DNA of 40,236 nucleotides, from NCBI GenBank assembly GCA_937930695.1, contig CALHCB010000096.1, positions 1 through 40,236 on the forward strand. The letters run 5' to 3'. Under the pieces are notes generated by a model. The model made no database searches. It was not told the DNA's origin and saw only the letters and a list, made by a program, of their open reading frames with translations. This DNA comes from an uncultured Acidimicrobiales bacterium (GTDB lineage Bacteria > Actinomycetota > Acidimicrobiia > Acidimicrobiales > SZUA-35). This document shows, in pieces, positions 25,318-33,507 of this stretch; within the stretch, counting starts at the first letter, position 1, and every line of letters starts with the position of its first letter. The position numbers were made by a program, and so were the translations under genes.

Positions 25318-25408
25318 GTAGGCCGACCCTACTGGGAGAGCTACGATCCGCTCTAGCGGCTCCGTGCTCCTGCAAGGCGTCGCCCCATCCCCGAACGAGG
25401 AGCATTCC
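25318..25408. promoter_or_regulatory. Divergent region paaI / sodN
   Basis: This 91-base region must hold the promoters of both genes. It contains a perfect dyad, CCGCT-CT-AGCGG (25348-25359), next to TACGAT (25342-25347), a possible -10 box for sodN. A second dyad, GTAGG/CCTAC, begins at 25318. The sodN ribosome-binding site GAGGAG is at 25397-25402. I see no match to the TTGCAA-type boxes of the nickel regulator Nur. Assignments are tentative. Confidence 0.3.
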
Positions 25409-25867
25409 ATGACCTTTTCTTACCGACTGCTTGCCGCTTTCGATCGCGTTGTCTCGGCTCCCGTGGCCGATGCTCACTGCGATGGACCCTGTGGTGTGTA
25501 TGACCCGTCGAGTGCCCGCATTGCCGCTGAGGCCGTGCTGTCGATGACCAAGAAGATTGGCGACATCGACATGAGCGCCCCCGGTGCCCACAACACCTAC
25601 ATCCGCTTCGTTGCGATCAAGGAAGAACAAGCCGAGATCACCAAGCGTGAGCTCAACATCTTGTGGCACGACTACTTCAAGCCGAACCACCTTGAGGCGT
25701 ACCCCGATCTCCACACGACGTTCTGGAACGCAACCAAGCAAGCTTCGGCATGCAAGACAGCCGTCGACGTTGGTGCCTGCGAAGAACTGATGAGCCAGAT
25801 CGAAGCCATCCACAACATGTTCTGGGAGTCAAAGGGCCGCGAGGTTCCTTGGTACACGGCTTCTTGA
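25409..25867 (+). CDS. sodN: Nickel superoxide dismutase precursor
   Basis: A 152-residue precursor. The nickel hook HCDGPCGVYDP is diagnostic, with His23 expected to become the new N-terminus after removal of the 22-residue leader ending VADA; mature ligands would be His1, Cys2 and Cys6. The leader has no hydrophobic core, so it is not a Sec signal, in line with cytoplasmic maturation by a dedicated protease. The rest, including FWNATKQASACKTAVDVGAC, fits the NiSOD four-helix fold. GAGGAG 6 bases before ATG 25409 fixes the start. It dismutates superoxide to peroxide and oxygen. The maturation protease gene follows after 85 bases. Confidence 0.95.
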   Translation: MTFSYRLLAAFDRVVSAPVADAHCDGPCGVYDPSSARIAAEAVLSMTKKIGDIDMSAPGAHNTYIRFVAIKEEQAEITKRELNILWHDYFKPNHLEAYPDLHTTFWNATKQASACKTAVDVGACEELMSQIEAIHNMFWESKGREVPWYTAS

Positions 25868-25949
25868 GCAGAGCTCAAGAAGCTTCGAGTTCGGGCTTCG
25901 CCCGAACATCGGGAACACACTGCCGACTGAGCAGAGCTCAAGAAGCTTC
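25859..25949 (+). repeat. sodN-sodX intergenic 22-base direct repeat with two hairpins
   Basis: An identical 22-base sequence occurs at 25865-25886 and 25928-25949 (63-base period). The first copy includes the sodN stop codon; the second ends three bases before the sodX start. The first copy forms a perfect 10-bp hairpin with sodN coding bases (25859-25868 with 25874-25883, loop CAGAG). A second hairpin, GTTCGGGC-TTC-GCCCGAAC, follows at 25889-25907. The second copy lacks the full left arm. No T-run follows, so attenuation or mRNA processing is more likely than plain termination. Confidence 0.75.
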
Positions 25950-25952
25950 CCG

Positions 25953-26306
25953 GTGAAGAATTTGCTGACTGCCGTCGTCGAACTTGGGGCCTGGGCCCTG
26001 AGGAGGCGGCGGCGGTTTCGCGTCACCGGTGCGTCGATGGAACCCACCATCGCGCCGGAGACGTTCGTGCTGGTCAAACCAATGGATCGTATGCAACGAG
26101 CGGTACACGCAGGCGACCTTGTCGTTGCCGCCCACCCCCTCAAGTCGATCGAGATCTGCAAGCGAGCGGCATCAGTTGGTGCTGATGGATCGGTCGAGCT
26201 TCTCAGCGACAACCCTGATGCGGGACAAGACAGCAGACACTTCGGCCCGGTGGCATCATCATCAATCCGTGGCGTGGTCAGTTTCGTACTTGCTCGTCCG
26301 AGCTAG
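25953..26306 (+). CDS. sodX: NiSOD maturation protease, S26 signal-peptidase-like
   Basis: A 117-residue protein of the S26 family. The serine motif is TGASMEPTI with Ser28, and the general-base lysine is probably Lys70 in EICKRAAS. It is short and has at most a weak N-terminal hydrophobic stretch (residues 3-16) followed by RRRRR. Its place next to sodN and its size match the protease that cuts the NiSOD leader just before the histidine. Start GTG 25953 lies three bases after the second repeat copy; AAGAAG inside that copy may act as a weak ribosome-binding site. It is convergent with the phenylalanine hydroxylase gene, 10 bases apart. Confidence 0.88.
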   Translation: MKNLLTAVVELGAWALRRRRRFRVTGASMEPTIAPETFVLVKPMDRMQRAVHAGDLVVAAHPLKSIEICKRAASVGADGSVELLSDNPDAGQDSRHFGPVASSSIRGVVSFVLARPS

Positions 26307-26316
26307 CGCGAGCCCT

Positions 26317-27102
26317 TCACGCTGCGATTTGTAGGCCGGCGACTCGGTCGTCTGTCGCAGTGGCGAAGAATTCGCCGACGACGTCAAGAACCTGCGTGAG
26401 CGATGCTGCCCCGAACAGAACGGGCTGAAACGTTGCGATGTCGTAGGGCTGCTGCGCCATGGCGACAACATCGAGCGGGCGAACGGTGGCTCCTCGGAAA
26501 GCGGCCATCTCGCCAACCGACGAGAGCAGTCCCGCCCCGTAGGCCAACGGTCCGTCCTTGTCGACGAGGACGCCAAACTCCGCACTGAACCAGAAGACGT
26601 CGGCGATTGCTTGTCGAGCCTCCGGTGTCTCGAGTCGGCTCATCGCTGCTCCAGCCTGTCGGTGCAGCACGCTTAGGTGAGGGTCGGCAAGACTCGTTCC
26701 GTGGCCGATCACCTCGTGGATGACGTCAGGTTCGGGCGTGTAATGCGGTGAGTCGTGGTGGCGAACGTATTGGGTCGACAAAAACACGCCGTCGGCAAGC
26801 GATCCGAAGAACTGCTCGACCGGTACAAGGCCTGCCACCGCCCGAAAGTGGAAGCCGGTTCGCGGCGTGAGCCGATCTGTTACCTCGCAGAGTTGCGGCA
26901 CCCGATCGACGGGGAGGTTGAGTCGATCAGCGGCTTCAATGATCTCCGGGGCGGCATGGTCGGCCCACGCCCGATCGAGGGCAGCTTTTGCTCGAGCCCA
27001 CGTTCGATGTTCGGATTCCAGATAGTCGATCACAGCAGCAGAGGTGTGTGGCCCTCGGGCTTGTCGAGCGATTTCCGATCGGCGTACCTGATACGCATCC
27101 AT
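26317..27102 (-). CDS. phhA: Phenylalanine 4-hydroxylase, aromatic amino acid hydroxylase family
   Basis: A 261-residue tetrahydrobiopterin-dependent iron monooxygenase that would convert phenylalanine to tyrosine. The iron ligands are His129 and His134 in DVIHEVIGHG and Glu175 in FWFSAEFG. The pterin and substrate segments AGLVPVEQFFGSLADGVFL and SVGEMAAFRG are also visible. Length equals that of the bacterial single-domain enzymes, with no ACT regulatory domain. It starts at ATG 27102 without a strong ribosome-binding site and diverges from an Lrp/AsnC gene. No pterin carbinolamine dehydratase gene is adjacent. Confidence 0.9.
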   Translation of the reverse strand: MDAYQVRRSEIARQARGPHTSAAVIDYLESEHRTWARAKAALDRAWADHAAPEIIEAADRLNLPVDRVPQLCEVTDRLTPRTGFHFRAVAGLVPVEQFFGSLADGVFLSTQYVRHHDSPHYTPEPDVIHEVIGHGTSLADPHLSVLHRQAGAAMSRLETPEARQAIADVFWFSAEFGVLVDKDGPLAYGAGLLSSVGEMAAFRGATVRPLDVVAMAQQPYDIATFQPVLFGAASLTQVLDVVGEFFATATDDRVAGLQIAA

Positions 27103-27181
27103 CTGGAAAGTGTTCCACGATGGATACGAACGTATGGCATAAATGTGAAAGACTGGATGATCAGTCTCTCAAGGAGTGGGT
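27103..27181. promoter_or_regulatory. Divergent phhA / Lrp-type regulator region with two dyads
   Basis: This 79-base region separates the two divergent genes. It holds ATACG-AA-CGTAT at 27124-27135 and AGACTG-GATGAT-CAGTCT at 27150-27167. The second lies just before the AAGGAG (27171-27176) of the regulator gene. Their positions suit autoregulation and control of phhA by the Lrp-type protein. The AT-rich bases between them (27136-27149) may hold promoter elements, but none is certain. Confidence 0.45.
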
Positions 27182-27652
27182 GTGTCTCCTAAGGTCCAGA
27201 ATCTCGATCATCTCGATGCGGTCGACCAGACGATCGTCGATGTGCTGGTGAAGGACGGCCGGGTGTCGATCCCTGTATTGGCCGAGCAGGTCGGCATCAG
27301 TCGTGCGACGGCCTACAGCCGATTCGATCGGCTCGTGGACCAAGGAATCATCACCGGCTTTGGGGCTCGGGTCGACCCTGGGCGGGTGGGGCTCGCGGTT
27401 GGTGCGATGGTGATGCTGACCGTAGAGCAAGGCGATTGGCCAGAACTGCGCGAACGGGTGTTGGCAACCGCTGGCGTGCAATGGATTGGCCTTGCGGCTG
27501 GGACGGTTGACTTCATCGTGCTGGTTCGGGCTGGCGATCTTCCGGAGCTTCGAGACGCAGTACTGAAGGAGCTTCTGTCGATTCCCGGAATTCGATCCGC
27601 ACAGACATCTGTGCTGCTCGATGAAGCCCGTCCGGCGGGCGCCATTCTGTAG
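27182..27652 (+). CDS. Lrp/AsnC family transcriptional regulator
   Basis: A 156-residue DNA-binding protein. A winged helix-turn-helix at about 28-58 (VSIPVLAEQVGISRATAYSR) is followed by the RAM ligand-binding domain at 65-150, with AGTVDFIVLVRAGDLPEL as the typical core. GTG 27182 is chosen because AAGGAG at 27171-27176 is 5 bases upstream; a GTG at 27176 would overlap that site. Proteins of this family bind amino acids and regulate their metabolism. Divergence from phhA suggests it senses phenylalanine, tyrosine or a relative and controls phhA. Confidence 0.9.
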   Translation: MSPKVQNLDHLDAVDQTIVDVLVKDGRVSIPVLAEQVGISRATAYSRFDRLVDQGIITGFGARVDPGRVGLAVGAMVMLTVEQGDWPELRERVLATAGVQWIGLAAGTVDFIVLVRAGDLPELRDAVLKELLSIPGIRSAQTSVLLDEARPAGAIL

Positions 27653-27731
27653 CGTCCAACGCGGCTGGTCTCGGGGTCACGTCGATGGCGGCGCCTTACC
27701 TTCAGAGAACGTCGCCGACTACGGTCGATAT

Positions 27732-28502
27732 GTGGATCTTCATCTGACCGGACAGCGGGCCCTCGTTACTGGCGCATCCAAGGGCATCGGGTTGGGTGTG
27801 GCCCGAACACTGGCAGCAGAAGGTGTCGACTTGCTATTGGCGGCTCGCACGCAGGCTCGTCTGGAAGATGAAGCTGCGGCGATTCGGGATGAGTTTGGTG
27901 TCGCCGTCGAAGTTCTGGGTTGCGATCTTTCGGTCTCCGCAGACCAGCAACGTCTCGCGGCCGTCGCTACGGCGAGCAGGCTCGACATTGTGGTGAACAA
28001 CGCAGGTGCCATCCCCGGTGGTTCACTCACCGACATCGATGAGGAGGTCTGGCGCGATGCCTGGGACCTCAAGGTGTTCGGCTACATCAACCTCACTCGC
28101 CTTCTTCTTCCCGTTCTTCAACAGGCCGGACGTGGTGTGATCTTGAACGTGATCGGGGCCGCAGCTGACCGTCCGAGTGCCGGCTACATCGCTGGAGCTG
28201 CTGGCAACTCTGCTCTCGTCGGCTTCACCAAGGCCATTGGCGCGACTTCAGGACGTCACGGAGTTCGCGCCCTGGCGGTCAATCCGGGCTTGATCGTCAC
28301 CGATCGCATGACCGACCTGCTTCGTCAACAGGCCGACGAGAAGTTTGGTGACGCTGACCAGTGGGAGCAGCTGATGCCTTCTGACCCGGCCCCTGGAACC
28401 GTGGCCCAAGTAGCCGACGTCGTGACGTTCCTCGTGTCGGACCGAGCCAGCCACGTGACCGGGGTTGCCTTGACCATCGATGGGGGAGCCGTCGCTCGCT
28501 GA
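27732..28502 (+). CDS. Short-chain dehydrogenase/reductase-like protein with altered active site
   Basis: A 256-residue Rossmann protein. The cofactor motif TGASKGIG (13-20), the NNAG motif (89-92) and the C-terminal ASHVTGVALTIDGGAVAR are all classical SDR. The active site is not: where YxxxK is expected the sequence reads YIAGA (152-156), so Lys is replaced by Ala, and the usual catalytic serine before it is missing in LNVIGAAADRP. A subgroup of SDRs with a similar YxxG segment exists, as far as I recall. Start GTG 27732 gives the normal length; the frame stays open upstream into the end of the regulator gene. Substrate unknown. It stands 79 bases after the Lrp-type gene. Confidence 0.83.
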   Translation: MDLHLTGQRALVTGASKGIGLGVARTLAAEGVDLLLAARTQARLEDEAAAIRDEFGVAVEVLGCDLSVSADQQRLAAVATASRLDIVVNNAGAIPGGSLTDIDEEVWRDAWDLKVFGYINLTRLLLPVLQQAGRGVILNVIGAAADRPSAGYIAGAAGNSALVGFTKAIGATSGRHGVRALAVNPGLIVTDRMTDLLRQQADEKFGDADQWEQLMPSDPAPGTVAQVADVVTFLVSDRASHVTGVALTIDGGAVAR

Positions 28503-28543
28503 TGTCACACCCCGACAGGGGTGCGCGTCGATAGCCTGCGTCG

Positions 28544-30517
28544 GTGCTCTCGGTCAGCGGTCTCTCAAAGGCATATGGCGGGCGAACGCTGTTTCGTGAC
28601 GTCACCTTTCGGTTGACCAACGGTCGACGGATCGCTCTTGTTGGTGGAAACGGCGTCGGAAAGACCACGATTCTCGAAACAGTTGTCGGGCTCAGAGAAG
28701 CCGATGCTGGCGACGTGTCGATTCAGAAGGACACTCGAATCGGCTATCTGCCCCAGGAGCTTCTTGATTCTTGGGAGGGCAGCGTGCTCGACGAGGTAAT
28801 GCGTGGTGCAAGCCACGTGCTCGAGATCGAGGCCCAGCTTCGTGGACTCGAAGGCGAGTTGGCCTCCGGCGATGAAGATGTCATGGAGCGCTATGGCGCT
28901 CTCCAAAGTCAGTTCGAGCAGATGGGTGGCTACCAGCTCGAACCTGAGGCCCGGAGCATTCTTGGCGGACTTGGCTTCACATCACCGGACATGGATCGCA
29001 AGCTGGCAGAGATGTCGGGCGGTTGGCAGATGCGTGCGGCGCTGGCCCGTCTGCTCTTGCAGCGCCCGGACGTTCTGGTGCTCGACGAGCCCACAAACCA
29101 CCTCGACGTGGATTCTGTCCTATGGCTCGAGCAGCAGCTCGCAGCCTTCCCGGGGGCGCTTCTCTTTGTCTCTCACGATCGCGACTTCATCGACACGGTG
29201 GCCGAACGAGTTGTCGAAGTCGCTCGCCAAACGGCAACTGAATACGTCGGTGGGTTTGCCGAATTCGTGGTCTTGCGAGAAGAGCGCATTCGTATGGCCG
29301 AGGCGGCCGCCTCGAACCAGCAGCGCAAGATTGCACACGCCGAGCAGTTCATCGAGCGCTTCCGCTACAAGGCCACCAAGGCCCGGCAAGTGCAGTCGCG
29401 CATCAAGGCTCTCGAGAAGCTCGACACGATCGAGGTTCCTGAGCTTGAAGAGCTGAAACTCACGTTCGGATTTCCCGAGCCTCGTCGGTCCTCTCGTGTG
29501 GTCGTCGAGATCGAGAACGCCGACATCGGCTATGGCGAAGCGCCTGTTGTTTCCGGAGCAAATCTTGTTGTGGAACGGGGCCAGAAAGTCGGATTGATCG
29601 GGCCGAACGGGGCAGGAAAGTCGACGGTGCTCAAGGCGGTGCTTGGCGATCTCAAACCGACCAAGGGATCCGTGACCATCGGGAACAACGTCGATGTTGC
29701 CTACTTCGCCCAGCATCAAGTCGATGCCCTCGACCTGGAAAAGACTGTGGAGCAAGAGTTCCGGATGAAGGTCGGTGAGCAGCCGAAGAACCGAAACTAT
29801 CGAACGGTGCTCGGATCATTCGGGTTCTCGGGTGACGCGGTAGATCGTCGGGTGGCAGATCTGTCCGGAGGCGAGCGAACTCGACTGGCCTTGGCTGAGA
29901 CGATGTGTAACCCGGTCAATCTTCTGATCTTGGACGAGCCAACCAACCATCTCGACATCGCGAGTTGCGACGTCTTGGAAGACGCGCTGTCGGTATATCC
30001 CGGCACCGTTCTCCTGGTGAGCCACGATCGCTATCTGGTCCGCAACACGGTCGAATCGATCGTTGAGGTCCGCGACGGCAAGGTGACGCAATACCTCGAC
30101 GTCGAGGAGCACATTCTGAATCCGACGGGCAGAGCGTCGTCCACCTCCTCGAGCCCTCAGACCACAAAGGGCGGGAGCAACAAGGCAGGGGCGAAGAAGG
30201 TAGCAGGCAAGAGCGGCGGCAAAAACAACCAGCCTCCGAGCCGCAAGGACGAAAAACGGGTTGAAGCCGAGCATCGCAATGCCAAGTCGAAACGAACCAA
30301 GGACCTGCGAAAGCGGGCGGACCGACTCGAACGGCAGGCGATGCGGGCCGAGGAAGTTGTCAGCGGTCTCGAAGGGCAGCTTGGTGACCCTGCGGTCTAC
30401 GAGGACCCAGAAGAGATGAAGCGGCTGCTCGCCACCCATGAGCAGGCGAAGACGAAGGCCGTGGAACTGCTGGCGGAGTGGGAATCAGCAGTGGAAGAAC
30501 TCGACGCCGCGAGCTAG
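28544..30517 (+). CDS. ABC-F family ATPase
   Basis: A 657-residue soluble protein with two ABC domains and no membrane segment. The first domain has Walker A GGNGVGKT (34-41) and signature MSGGW; the second has Walker A GPNGAGKS (about 352-359) and signature LSGGE. Both Walker B motifs continue into DEPTNHLD, as in ABC-F. The linker between them contains the long helical stretch around [19 protein letters not shown]. The C-terminus has a Lys/Gly/Ser-rich segment (about 525-590) and then a coiled coil. ABC-F proteins act on ribosomes in translation control or antibiotic resistance. Start GTG 28544 has no ribosome-binding site, so leaderless or weak initiation is likely. Confidence 0.92.
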   Translation: MLSVSGLSKAYGGRTLFRDVTFRLTNGRRIALVGGNGVGKTTILETVVGLREADAGDVSIQKDTRIGYLPQELLDSWEGSVLDEVMRGASHVLEIEAQLRGLEGELASGDEDVMERYGALQSQFEQMGGYQLEPEARSILGGLGFTSPDMDRKLAEMSGGWQMRAALARLLLQRPDVLVLDEPTNHLDVDSVLWLEQQLAAFPGALLFVSHDRDFIDTVAERVVEVARQTATEYVGGFAEFVVLREERIRMAEAAASNQQRKIAHAEQFIERFRYKATKARQVQSRIKALEKLDTIEVPELEELKLTFGFPEPRRSSRVVVEIENADIGYGEAPVVSGANLVVERGQKVGLIGPNGAGKSTVLKAVLGDLKPTKGSVTIGNNVDVAYFAQHQVDALDLEKTVEQEFRMKVGEQPKNRNYRTVLGSFGFSGDAVDRRVADLSGGERTRLALAETMCNPVNLLILDEPTNHLDIASCDVLEDALSVYPGTVLLVSHDRYLVRNTVESIVEVRDGKVTQYLDVEEHILNPTGRASSTSSSPQTTKGGSNKAGAKKVAGKSGGKNNQPPSRKDEKRVEAEHRNAKSKRTKDLRKRADRLERQAMRAEEVVSGLEGQLGDPAVYEDPEEMKRLLATHEQAKTKAVELLAEWESAVEELDAAS

Positions 30518-30545
30518 CTCGTGACGCTGGCCCGTAGAGGCGCAG

Positions 30546-33077
30546 CTAGCTCAACATTCGAGCGTTGTTGATCAATCCGAGGTGGCTATAGGCCTGGGGC
30601 ATGTTGCCGAGAGCTCGCCCGTGTGTGGGGTCGAACTCTTCGGCCATCAAACCGGTGGCTCCGACGAGCTGCACGAGCTGTTCGAAGAGCTCTACCGCAT
30701 CGTCGCGTCGACCGGTGAGGGCCATCGCATCGATGAGCCACGAGGTCATCAAGTTGAAGCCTCCCTCACGACCCGGCAGCCCATCGTCTTCGAGGTATCG
30801 GTAGACCGTGGGCCCGTTGCGCAGCTCGCGTTCCACTGCATCAACTGTCGAGACGAAACGGTCGTCTTCAGGATCGAGGAGTCCCCAGAGTCCAACGGCC
30901 AGCACCGAAGCGTCGAGGTCATCTCCGTCGTATGCCGCGGTGAAGCTTCCACGTTCTGGGTTCCAGCCGTTGGCGAGTACGTCGGCGGCGATCTCATCGC
31001 GAAGCTCAACCCAGGCGGCCGGCTCGCGATCGAGGAACTGATCAGCGATCGAGATAGCTCGATCAACGGTGACCCAACACATGACCTTTGAGTACACATG
31101 ATGACGGGGTGGTTTTCGGATTTCCCAGATGCCATGGTCCGGTTCGGACCAGCGGCGTGAGACAGCGAGCACCATTGCTTCGACCAGTCGCCAATGCTCG
31201 GCCGATAGTGCTTCACCTCGGGAGAGCAGCAGGTGAACCAAGTCCACGACAGGACCGAAGACGTCGAGCTGCACCTGACCGTCAGCGGCGTTGCCGACAC
31301 GAACGGGGCGAGAACCGCCGTAGCCCGGAAGTTCCGCGATCTCCGCCTCGGGAGGAAGATGGCGGCCGGTGACATTGTAAAGAGGGGCGAGACGCTCCGG
31401 ATCGCTGCGAGTTTCCAGGATGCCGAGAACCCAGTCGAGGTAGGCCATCCCTTCAGCGTGAGAGCCGAGATTAACCAGGGCACTGGCGGTGAGGGCAGCG
31501 TCGCGAAGCCAGCAATACCGGTAGTCCCAGTTGCGGATACCACCCAGATGTTCGGGGAGGCTTGTCGTGGCCGAGGCCAAGATGGCACCGGTTGGGCCGT
31601 GGCAGAGACCTTTCAGCGTGATTGCGCTGCGGGCAACGAGCTCTCGCTCGACGTGTGGAAGATCGAGGCGATCAGCCCAGCTCTTCCAGAACCGTTCGGT
31701 GTCTTCGCGTCGATCGGCTTCTGGTCGTGCGTCAGCCCGGAGCGTTCCGGTGCCGCTGCGCATTTCGAGCGCAACACTGCCACCGTCGAGCATCACGGTG
31801 CCTCGAGCGGTCTGGTGGATGCCGTCCTGGATGATCTCCCAGGTGACTTCGGGGGCGCGAAGCACCATCAAGTCGACTGTGCCGATGACGACGATTCCGT
31901 CGTCTCGGACCTCGAGCTGGGTCGGCACACGGCCGAAGTCGATTCGAGGGGCGAATTCGATCACTGCCTCGCCGTGGCCATCAAGAACACGGATGAGATC
32001 GGATCGGCCCGCCAATCGACGGCTTCGACCGCTGGAAACATCGAGGTAGTCCGAAACCGTGAACCCGCTGAACCGACTGTCCAACACCATGGAGTGGCTG
32101 CGATATTTCTGTTCGAGCGGTTCGCCACCATCCGCGGGCGCGACCGAGAAGTAGCCGGCGGACGGACCACCGAGAAGTTCAGCGAAGACCGCACCGGAGT
32201 CGATTCGTGGGGCGCAGAGCCAGGTGATGCGAGCATTCGGGCTCACGATGGCTGCGGTGCGCAGATCCGACAGCATCGAATGATCTTCGATCGGCGTGAG
32301 CCCCGAACCTTGAAGCCACTCAGAGCGGAGCTCGGAAACGAGCGCAAGAATCTGGGCCACCATGTCGGTGTTCTTGACCCGGAAGCCTGCTGCGGTCTGG
32401 CCTTCGCCAACCTTCACGCCGATATCGGGACCAGCGAGTGTCTTGAAACCGTCTTCGTCCGTGACGTCATCGCCGAGAAAGAGGACGGCGGAAGCGCCAA
32501 CCTGATGACGAATGGTTTCGAGCGCCCAACCCTTGTTGGTCTCGATAACCGACATCTCAATGATGTCGTGGCCGTTGCGAGTATGGACGTCGTCCCAACT
32601 AGCAGGACCTCGGACGACGTCATCGCGGGCAATCTGCTTGCTCGCGTCGTCCATGCCACGCAGGTGAAAGGTGACACCAGCTGGCTTCTCTTCGACCAAG
32701 GCGTTGTGCTTGCGTCCAAGCGCCTGGACTTCTTCGGTCAGGCGGCGACGAACGTCGACAAGGTCTGAGCTGAGCTGCGACGCAAAGCCGAGGTCGAATT
32801 CGCTGCCGTGGGATCCCACCAAGCGAATTTCTTCGGGCAAGCGCGACAAGGTCGCGAGGTCACGGAGACTTCGTCCGCTGATGAGTGTGACGTGTGTGTT
32901 CGCGAGTTCGGCGAGGCCGCGCATGGCCGCAACCGATTCGCGGTTGGCCATCGCTTCCATCGGATTGTCGACGAGTGGCGCGATCGTTCCGTCGTAGTCG
33001 CAGGCGACGAGAAGCGAGGGCACACGAGCCAATTGGCGAATGCGTTCGCCGAGTTCACCCAGATTGTCGCTGGTCAT
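30546..33077 (-). CDS. otsB: Fused trehalose-6-phosphate phosphatase and GH15 trehalase-like hydrolase
   Basis: An 843-residue two-domain enzyme. Residues 1-255 form a HAD-type trehalose phosphatase with the nucleophile motif DYDGT (27-31), SGRSLRDL and the metal motif LGDDVTDEDG (201-210). Residues 263-843 form a glycoside hydrolase 15 domain. It begins IEDHSMLSDLRTAAIV, carries NWDYRYCWLRD (516-526), LPGYGGSRPVRVGNAA, and near the end EEFDPTHG and GNMPQAYSHLGLINNA. Such GH15 domains in actinobacteria include trehalases. ATG 33077 has GGAGGA 9 bases upstream; a longer frame to 33107 is unlikely. The fusion could take trehalose-6-phosphate through trehalose to glucose (inference). It is convergent with the ABC-F gene. 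Confidence 0.9.
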   Translation of the reverse strand: MTSDNLGELGERIRQLARVPSLLVACDYDGTIAPLVDNPMEAMANRESVAAMRGLAELANTHVTLISGRSLRDLATLSRLPEEIRLVGSHGSEFDLGFASQLSSDLVDVRRRLTEEVQALGRKHNALVEEKPAGVTFHLRGMDDASKQIARDDVVRGPASWDDVHTRNGHDIIEMSVIETNKGWALETIRHQVGASAVLFLGDDVTDEDGFKTLAGPDIGVKVGEGQTAAGFRVKNTDMVAQILALVSELRSEWLQGSGLTPIEDHSMLSDLRTAAIVSPNARITWLCAPRIDSGAVFAELLGGPSAGYFSVAPADGGEPLEQKYRSHSMVLDSRFSGFTVSDYLDVSSGRSRRLAGRSDLIRVLDGHGEAVIEFAPRIDFGRVPTQLEVRDDGIVVIGTVDLMVLRAPEVTWEIIQDGIHQTARGTVMLDGGSVALEMRSGTGTLRADARPEADRREDTERFWKSWADRLDLPHVERELVARSAITLKGLCHGPTGAILASATTSLPEHLGGIRNWDYRYCWLRDAALTASALVNLGSHAEGMAYLDWVLGILETRSDPERLAPLYNVTGRHLPPEAEIAELPGYGGSRPVRVGNAADGQVQLDVFGPVVDLVHLLLSRGEALSAEHWRLVEAMVLAVSRRWSEPDHGIWEIRKPPRHHVYSKVMCWVTVDRAISIADQFLDREPAAWVELRDEIAADVLANGWNPERGSFTAAYDGDDLDASVLAVGLWGLLDPEDDRFVSTVDAVERELRNGPTVYRYLEDDGLPGREGGFNLMTSWLIDAMALTGRRDDAVELFEQLVQLVGATGLMAEEFDPTHGRALGNMPQAYSHLGLINNARMLS

Positions 33078-33216
33078 GGAAGACAGTCCTCCGATGTAGC
33101 TCGACAACCTATCGCCTCACGTGGTTCAGAAGTACGACGGACATGTATCTCGATCGGCCGGAGTTGCCAGCGCATGAGGAGGGCTCAGCAGGAGGTCGTG
33201 TGTCAGGCTGATCAAC

Positions 33217-33462
33217 ATGTGTCGAAACATCACGATCTTGCGAGGCCTCGAACCGCAGGCCACACCGGAAGAAATCAGCGCTGCTGCTCGTCAATACGTT
33301 CGAAAGGTCAGCGGGATCCGCGAACCAACGGCAGCGACGACCGAGTCGTTCGAAGTCGCGGTCGATGTGATCGCCGCTGCGACGGCCAAACTCCTTGGTT
33401 CGCTGCCACCACGGAAAGTTGTCCCGAAGAGCGAGCCGCCGTTGCGGCGCCTGGCCCGCTGA
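33217..33462 (+). CDS. DUF2277 family small protein
   Basis: An 81-residue protein beginning MCRNITILRGLEPQATPEEI, the distinctive start of the DUF2277 family, followed by AARQYVRKVSGI and a region ending in a basic, proline-containing tail. The family is common in actinobacteria, and its function is unknown. The conserved Cys2-Arg-Asn at the very N-terminus is notable. No good ribosome-binding site is seen close to the ATG; GGAGG at 33191-33195 is too far. It lies alone between the OtsB-GH15 start and the convergent P450 gene. Confidence 0.82.
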   Translation: MCRNITILRGLEPQATPEEISAAARQYVRKVSGIREPTAATTESFEVAVDVIAAATAKLLGSLPPRKVVPKSEPPLRRLAR

Positions 33463-33507
33463 GGAGCCCGACAGCGTTGGGGCTCGTTGCGGAACGAGGT
33501 TGGGTAG

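Noticed and set aside
30510..30551. AGCTAGCT palindromes at both convergent stop codons (ABC-F and OtsB-GH15)
   Set aside because: Short and explained by stop codons embedded in AGCTAGCT; no stem longer than six pairs per copy and no other copies noticed.
31233..32768. 511-codon plus-strand open frame
   Set aside because: It lies wholly antisense to the OtsB-GH15 gene, whose motifs are unambiguous; the product has no family features.
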